NCBI GenBank assembly: GCA_032358255.1 | Contig: JAULBX010006442.1 | Span: forward strand, 1 to 64,000 | Reading direction: 5' to 3' | Source: Heterotrichella gracilis | Lineage: Eukaryota; Sar; Xanthophyceae; Tribonematales; Xanthonemataceae | Length of the DNA: 64,000 nt | Part shown: positions 58,129 to 64,000 of the stretch, one piece after another | How positions within the stretch are numbered: position 1 is the stretch's first letter | Layout: each line of letters opens with the position of its first letter | Made by a program: the position numbers and the translations under genes | The notes under the pieces: model-generated | The model's database searches: none | What the model saw: the letters and a program-made list of their open reading frames with translations, nothing else | Told to the model about the DNA's origin: nothing

Positions 58129-59526
58129 AGGGGTGTGGAAAGAGATGTGGAGCCAATTTGCTACCCGCTGTGCGCTGGTGCTGACTGTGCAATGGTGCTC
58201 GCACACTACGAGTGTTGTGCTGCGCTGCTATGCAAGGCTTCAAGTCTACATCCATTGTGGGTAGCTGCTGTGTATACTTGTGGCTTTGCAATTATGTGCT
58301 GAGGGTGCACACAAAGCTACAGTGGATCCCTGCCATGGGAGGGAGTCAGGGATTATCCCAAAGTAGAAAAAGGAACTAGGAAAAGGAAGGCTACTTCGTA
58401 GTGAATGTTCGTTAGTACAATGATTATCTGCTCTTTGCTTGACAACGTTCACCCCAACGTTGCACACCGCGCAGCGTGTTATCAGCTGTCATTGGCAATT
58501 GGTATTCTGTTTGACCATATGGATGTAAATGGGATGCATGCATGTAAATGGATGCCCACATGGCCAAATGGATGTCCGAATGGATGTCCACATGCATGGA
58601 AATGGGATAAATGGTTTATTAAAGTAAAATACCATTTGATATTTTTATATGTGTCACGACGATCGGCCGTACAAGGTCGTAGAGGAGCTCCAGGCTGGCG
58701 CGTGTTTGTTGTGTTGCAGCCCATACATGAACTCGCCGCAAGTGGCAGTTGCAAGCCAAGGCCATATTATGGTTTGATACTGGTTGTTCGACTTGAGTCT
58801 CGTCACTATTCGTCCCTACACCGTAAATCGTTCTGAATCAACAAATCTGCAGTCCATGCCAAAGGCCATTTCCGGACAGTCCTCAAGCTGGCTCAGAGCC
58901 CTTGGGTCGCAAGCTTGCGCTGTAGCTACACCTGAACTACAGCTGCCGAAGTCTCAGAGTCTCGAGTCCAAGGGTCACTGACTATATGTGGCAAGACCGA
59001 GCAAGCCTGTAGCATACTTGGGGGGTGCAAGGTCAGTCACTGTGTGCAAGGTCGGAGTGTGCACTATATACTAGGTTAGTCTAGTAGAGCATAGTAGTAT
59101 CACAGTGAGCATTGATAGCAGGAAAGTCATCGAGGTGGCAACACTTCGACATGTAAATTTATATGTGGTGAATTATATACCATTCAATGATTCCAATGGC
59201 ATTCAGCAGAGGCCCTACCTCTGAGGAAGAACCTCACCCAGTGTTGACTCAAAGGCCTCAGAGGCAATTATTGTATTATACTAGCCGGTGTATGACATGC
59301 ACCATACAGTGCAAGCACACCCTGCAGGCACCACTCTGGAGTTCTTGTCAGTGTAATAATTATATGTTGATTTTGGTTTGCATGCATCCACCCCAGATCA
59401 ACAGCGTGCCCAGCAGCATCCCTGCAGTCGGACACCGAAACCCCATCCTAGGGTTTCCTCACTCACCAGCCCTGCACCCTTGCTGTAGGGCTTCCAAGCC
59501 AGCACACAACCCTAGAGCATCCAGCC
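58129..59526. other. Intergenic region with an octamer minisatellite
   Basis: No gene is seen. At about 58517-58610 units of aatggatg and close variants (aaatgggatgcatgcatg, aatggatgtcc) repeat roughly eight times in imperfect tandem. Confidence 0.5.
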
Positions 59527-62500
59527 ATGCACGGCCCCTGCCACATGGCGCACTCTCAGCGCACCCCGCCACCGACCCTAGGTTTCTCCAAAACCTGGCT
59601 GCTGGCCCTAGGGTTTACCATCGCCCTACTGACCAGCAGCACCAACCACATGGGCGCAGCGCAGCCTCATGGGGGCTATATTAGCAACGGCGCTCAGCCC
59701 CCAAGGGGGGGAATGCCTCCTCCCAATGCTGCCCAACCACCCCTGAGGGGTGCTCTCAGGGCTTTCCCAAACGCAGGTCAAGCACCCTTGGGGGAATTTT
59801 GCAGAATTTCCCCAAATGTTGGTCTGCCACCCTTGGGGGGGATTTCGAGAATTTCCCCAAACGTTGGTCCAGCACCCCTGGGAGGGAAACCACCCTTCAG
59901 TGTCGCCCAACCACCTGTAGGGGGGAGGGCACCCGTGAATATAAGCCTGCCTGATTGGGCCAACACCCCCACCAACGACGGCAGCTGGGGTTGGCAGATG
60001 TTCAATGAAAGCCAGCGGGTGGTTGGATCCTTCTCAGCACCAGGAGCAAAGGTGAGGGGGTGGAGCATTTGACAGGGTTGCCAGGTAGATCCGATGGGGG
60101 TTGCGGAATGGACCTGGTGGTCGTGAGCTGTGAGGGCGCAGCATTTGTTTGGATGAACATTTTGTCAGCACCAGGGGCACAGGCGGTGGTGGGGGGACTG
60201 GGCAATGGACTGTTCTGATAGTAATGTATTCCGGTAAAATCCATGTAAATAATGAAAACAACGTACATACTGTAAACCAGCCCCCTTCCCTCCTATTTTG
60301 TAACACACTGTTTTATCAGCACACTGTTGTCACAGCTGACTGACTGAGTCGATCAAATCAGCTTAGATCAGCTTAGATTATATCAGAATCTGATCACAGC
60401 ATATGCTCCATTACGCGACCCCAGCTGTATCTTAAGACTCATGGTATTCCAGTAACATACTTCCCTCATCATGGTGCACCTGCAAAATTCCTTCTAAAGA
60501 CCATTCCTTCCTCCCATCCCCAGGGGATTGACCTCATCATCTACGGGGATTCCATCACCGAGGCCATGCGCGGGACCTCAGGGGGGGTGTATCACACCAA
60601 CCTCTCCAAGGACTTTGATTTCCTGGCGGGAAGCGATGCGGTGTTCAACCAGTGCATCTCTACATACCTGCCCACGGCGCAGCTCTTCTCCAGGGCAGGT
60701 ATGCTAATTAAGGGTGGACGGGGAAGCAAAGACAGATGTACATGCAACAGATGCATGCATGTGCATGCATATATTACTTGTGGTGCTAGCATACAAATGG
60801 TAATCAAGCGGATCTAGGGCTGTGGGTTGCGGGATACAAGGAGCGATCTGTGTTCAGTCAGTGCATCTCCCCCCTACCTGCCCACAGCCCAGCTCTTCTC
60901 TAGGGCAGGTGTGTACGCATTATATACATGTGCATCCAGGTGAGTAGGAATGGTGAAAAGTGGTGATCAAGTGGTGTTTGCATCCAATGCCTAGGGTTGC
61001 AAGCTGACAGGAGCGATATTGATGCGATTCCAAACATTGATAGTTAAGACTGACTGTATTACCAGTTTTTAGTTTTGCCTGTTTAAATATTTAATTTAAT
61101 TTCGCGATGCTCTACCCTCCTTGCAGGCGACAGCATAGGCGGCGTACTGGGGCGGGCGGTGGGTGACCGGCTGTATCGCCTGCCTTGTCTGGGTGCGGTG
61201 GTGGTGCTAATTGGGGCTAACCACCTCAACCACATGAGACACGTGAGTGCCAACCTAATGAAAACCCTAAACTCTAAACCCTAAATGCCCGCAATGCCTG
61301 GGTGCGGTGGTGGTGCTGGTTGGGGCTAACCACCTCAACCACATGGGACACGTGAGTGCCAACCGAATAAACCCTAAACCCAAACCCTAAACCGAAACCC
61401 TAAACCCTAAATGCCTGCCACGGCTGGGGGCGGTGGTGGTGCTGGTTGGGGCTAACCACCTCAACCACTTGAGACACACGAGTGCCAGCCTACTAAAAAC
61501 CTAAAACCCCAAAACAAAAAATATTCTTGCCTGGTGGGCGGTTGTGCTGCTGATTGGACCCAACCATCTCATGTGTGCTTGAGACATGTGACACGAGACC
61601 ACGTAAGAGATCTGGGTGACGCATCGTGTGTGCCAATAGCATGCTGTATATGTATGTGCATGCTGCATTTGTGGCAACTTTGACGTACATGGACAGTGGT
61701 GCATCATTTTGTGCATGCACAATACGGCCCAGCAACAGATTAGCAGACACAGTTTTAGCAGAAGTATAATTAGCACATATATAATAAGCACATATATGAA
61801 TTGTGGTGCTGCCCACACTTATTATTGTGCACATATTGATCAACTGTCAACAAACTGTTTGCGCATGCATTTTTCAGCCCTGCGCTGGCAAGGGTGCCAC
61901 TATGTTGCCATTGGGATTTAATTAAATGCACATGGTACATTCATCCTCGAGAGATCGCCAAGTTCCACCAAACTATACACGGTAACATTGGAAATACGGT
62001 ACCATTTAATTTACATGGTTTGCTTTTGCCGTGCAGTGGGGTTCCCGCTTGAATACATCCCTGGACCCCTCCCTTGCCCCGCTGGCGGCGGAAATTTCCG
62101 GCATGATTTCCCAGGCGGCCACCCTCATCCGCGCCACCTCCCCCCCGGGGACCAAAATCATCGTCAACGGAATGATCCCCCGCGGCCACAAATGGAACTC
62201 AAATTTCACCTCCAGCAACCACATGCCGGTCATTAAGAATATCAATGCCAGGCTGGAGGCGGACGCGTCAGCAAATAGGACCTTCACATTTGTGGACTGC
62301 ACCAGATTTCTGGTCAATGTGACAAAGGTGCGCTGGGCCTAAAATCTGCTCTTGCCCCCTCCCCTTCCCTCCCTTCTCCTGCTTCTTAACGACACCTTTT
62401 GCCCTCCTACTTCCCATCGCCACATGCTATACCTGTCATGGCGGGGCATACCCACACATATAGCCAGGGGGAAACCCTGAACCACCTTTGAAACCCTAAA

Positions 62501-62975
62501 CCCTTAAAGCCAGCTTAAAGAGCTTGAGCGTGCACACCCTTCCCTCAAAAAACGGCACCTTTGCCTTCCCCCTTACTATGACCACCATTTGCTCCACCTG
62601 TCATGGCGGGGCATAGGCGCAGTCATGTACCCTAAACAATGAAGCACACTTTAAAAATCCTAAATAATTGAACTCAGCTGGTACCGGCCACATTCATTCT
62701 CCTTTTCCCTCCCCTCCTACTACGACCATCTGTCATGGAGGGGCGTGTGTGCCCTTGCAAAAAATAAACCCTAAACCTCCCTCCATCCACAGAACGGCAC
62801 CTTTGCCCTCCCCGATTACTACGACCGCCACATCCTGCATCTATCTTGGCGGGGTGTGCGCGCACTCATCAACTGCTGGCTGCCCCTGCTGAGGGAGACT
62901 TTCCCACAGGCGCAGCTGCCACCCACCTGCACAGCGGAGTATGACGTTCCCCTGGGGGCATCAGCGCAGGGATAG
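59527..62975 (+). CDS. SGNH-family hydrolase with signal anchor and tandem-repeat linker
   Basis: Five exons keep phase: 59527-60051, 60524-60698, 61127-61242, 62037-62327 and 62793-62975 (TAG). They encode 429 residues. A hydrophobic segment near residues 22-38 (WLLALGFTIALLTSS) is a signal peptide or type II anchor. Residues of about 55-140 are an imperfect repeat with the theme ISPNVG-x-x-PLGG. The catalytic part starts near 176: IIYGDSITEAMRGT gives block I with the nucleophile Ser, SRAGDSIGGVL gives block II, VVVLIGANHLNHM gives block III with Asn, and a C-terminal HLSWRGVRALINCW gives block V with His. The usual Asp three residues before that His is His here, and an Asp lies three further upstream, so the acidic member is uncertain. 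SGNH enzymes cleave esters of lipids or carbohydrates; the substrate is unknown. A secretory location is inferred. An earlier-frame start at Met7 is possible. Introns carry at least six decayed exon-edge copies. Confidence 0.85.
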
Positions 62976-64000
62976 CAGGGCTAAGACCCTAGCATAGGGT
63001 TGGAGGTGGGAACCCTAGCATAGTGGTATGGTTGGAGGCGGAACTGGAAAACTCTCATGCTGGGTAGGCAGATCTCGGGTATTTTTGGGGAGCAGAAACC
63101 CTAGCGTAGGGTATGACGATCCCTGGAGAGGAGCTGCGCAGGGGTAAATGGGACCCTGGCGCAGGGTCTGGAGGTGGGAACCCTAGCGTAGGGTTGGCGG
63201 TGCTGGCCAACCATTGGCGTAGGTTTTGCGGCGCTGATGTATGCGTGGGGCAGGGGTGTGTGGACTCTGGTTGAGCCTGTTGAGCCAGTTTGGTACGCAT
63301 GGCATATGCGTATACATACCATACCACGTAGCGGGTCTGGTTTATTGTGCACTCGTTGACAATTCATCAACAATGCTATGCAAACCTCATTACATATTGA
63401 CTGTTACAGTCAGCGGTGAGTGAAGGGCTTACAAAAGAGTTTTAAGGCTTAATTAAAACCCTTGTTATCTAAAAAAATCTTGTACTTAGCGGCTGCGCCA
63501 CACAGGGGCACCCCATGCCATGTGACTATCAAAGGCATGTGTACATCAATTACTGATAGCACAGTGCACCACAACGATTTTTCAAAAATGTTTGTTTTTC
63601 TGAAAGAAAGGTTATGCTTAGGGTATGTGTAGTGCCTGCCTGTCACCTGCGGGCTCAAGCCATGAGGCCATCTCTTTTGGCTTTGGCTTTCACCTTTTTT
63701 ACTGCCCGGATCAATCTATATAGACACTATAGAAACGCACCAAGTTGGTCTTGAAACAATTGTGTGAGTGGAAAGCTTGGTGGTGGTGGGCAGTAGGTAA
63801 ATCTTACAACACTGAGTGCAATTGCACGGTGCCAATGCCGCCTTGGGCATCACCATGGGGTTGGGAAAATGGGGTGTTGGAGAATGCGTTCTGTGGGGTG
63901 TGTGGGTCTGTATCGACATGGCCTCCCCTCTTCCCCTTTTCCTCGGAACTAGGCAAAGGCCAGTTGGAAACGGCTACGTGCAAGGGTTAGGCTGCGCAGG
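62976..64000. other. Downstream region with short palindromic telomere-like repeats
   Basis: No gene is seen. At about 62988-63205 the palindrome ccctagcgtaggg and variants (ccctagcatagg, ccctggcgcaggg) recur four to five times, twice inside a longer repeated phrase (gttggaggtgggaaccctagc). These could fold into small hairpins in the 3' flank of the SGNH gene. From 63210 to the end no structure stood out. Confidence 0.5.

Noticed and set aside
61260-61410. Internal telomere or chromosome end
   Set aside because: The TTTAGGG-type runs are short, imperfect and mixed with gene sequence on both sides, so they are interstitial motifs and not a telomere.

Overview
This is a nuclear window from a photosynthetic eukaryote of the green lineage, most likely a unicellular or colonial green alga. 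The genes are split by many short GT-AG introns. The recognisable products fit a plastid-bearing green cell: a plant-type CLASP, a MOT1-family molybdate transporter and a chloroplast-type DUF1995 protein. The plant telomere motif TTTAGGG/CCCTAAA is scattered through introns, intergenic DNA and even exons. I cannot name the species. Nothing prokaryotic, no rRNA, no tRNA and no CRISPR was seen. All exon models were built by hand from splice signals and reading-frame continuity.

Left part (about 0.35-17.2 kb): two diverged copies of one minus-strand gene for a Pro/Gln/Asn-rich protein of unknown function. The right copy (11.48-17.09 kb) gives an intact 806-residue model. The left copy (0.39-8.22 kb) carries an extra internal tandem duplication of about 1.8 kb and frameshifts, so it looks like a pseudogene. 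Between them lies a two-exon hypothetical gene (9.5-10.4 kb, minus).

Middle part: a plus-strand coiled-coil protein with a disordered tail (17.6-22.6 kb); a minus-strand secreted RNase T2-like protein that has lost catalytic residues (25.2-28.0 kb), transcribed divergently from a MOT1 molybdate transporter (29.8-33.0 kb); a small minus-strand protein (34.4-36.8 kb); and a minus-strand coiled-coil protein (39.1-42.4 kb) transcribed divergently from a complete 24-exon CLASP gene (43.1-52.8 kb).

Right part: a DUF1995 chloroplast-type protein (54.7-58.1 kb) and a membrane-anchored or secreted SGNH hydrolase with a tandem-repeat linker (59.5-63.0 kb).

The genes do not form a pathway. The main unusual signal is structural. 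Nearly every gene has partial, decayed copies ('echoes') of its own exon-intron junctions inside the neighbouring introns, in direct and once in inverted orientation, often beside telomere-like octamers. Because the echoes include intronic flanks and splice sites, they must be DNA-level duplications and not retrocopies. This looks like a recurrent local duplication process that shapes introns in this genome.
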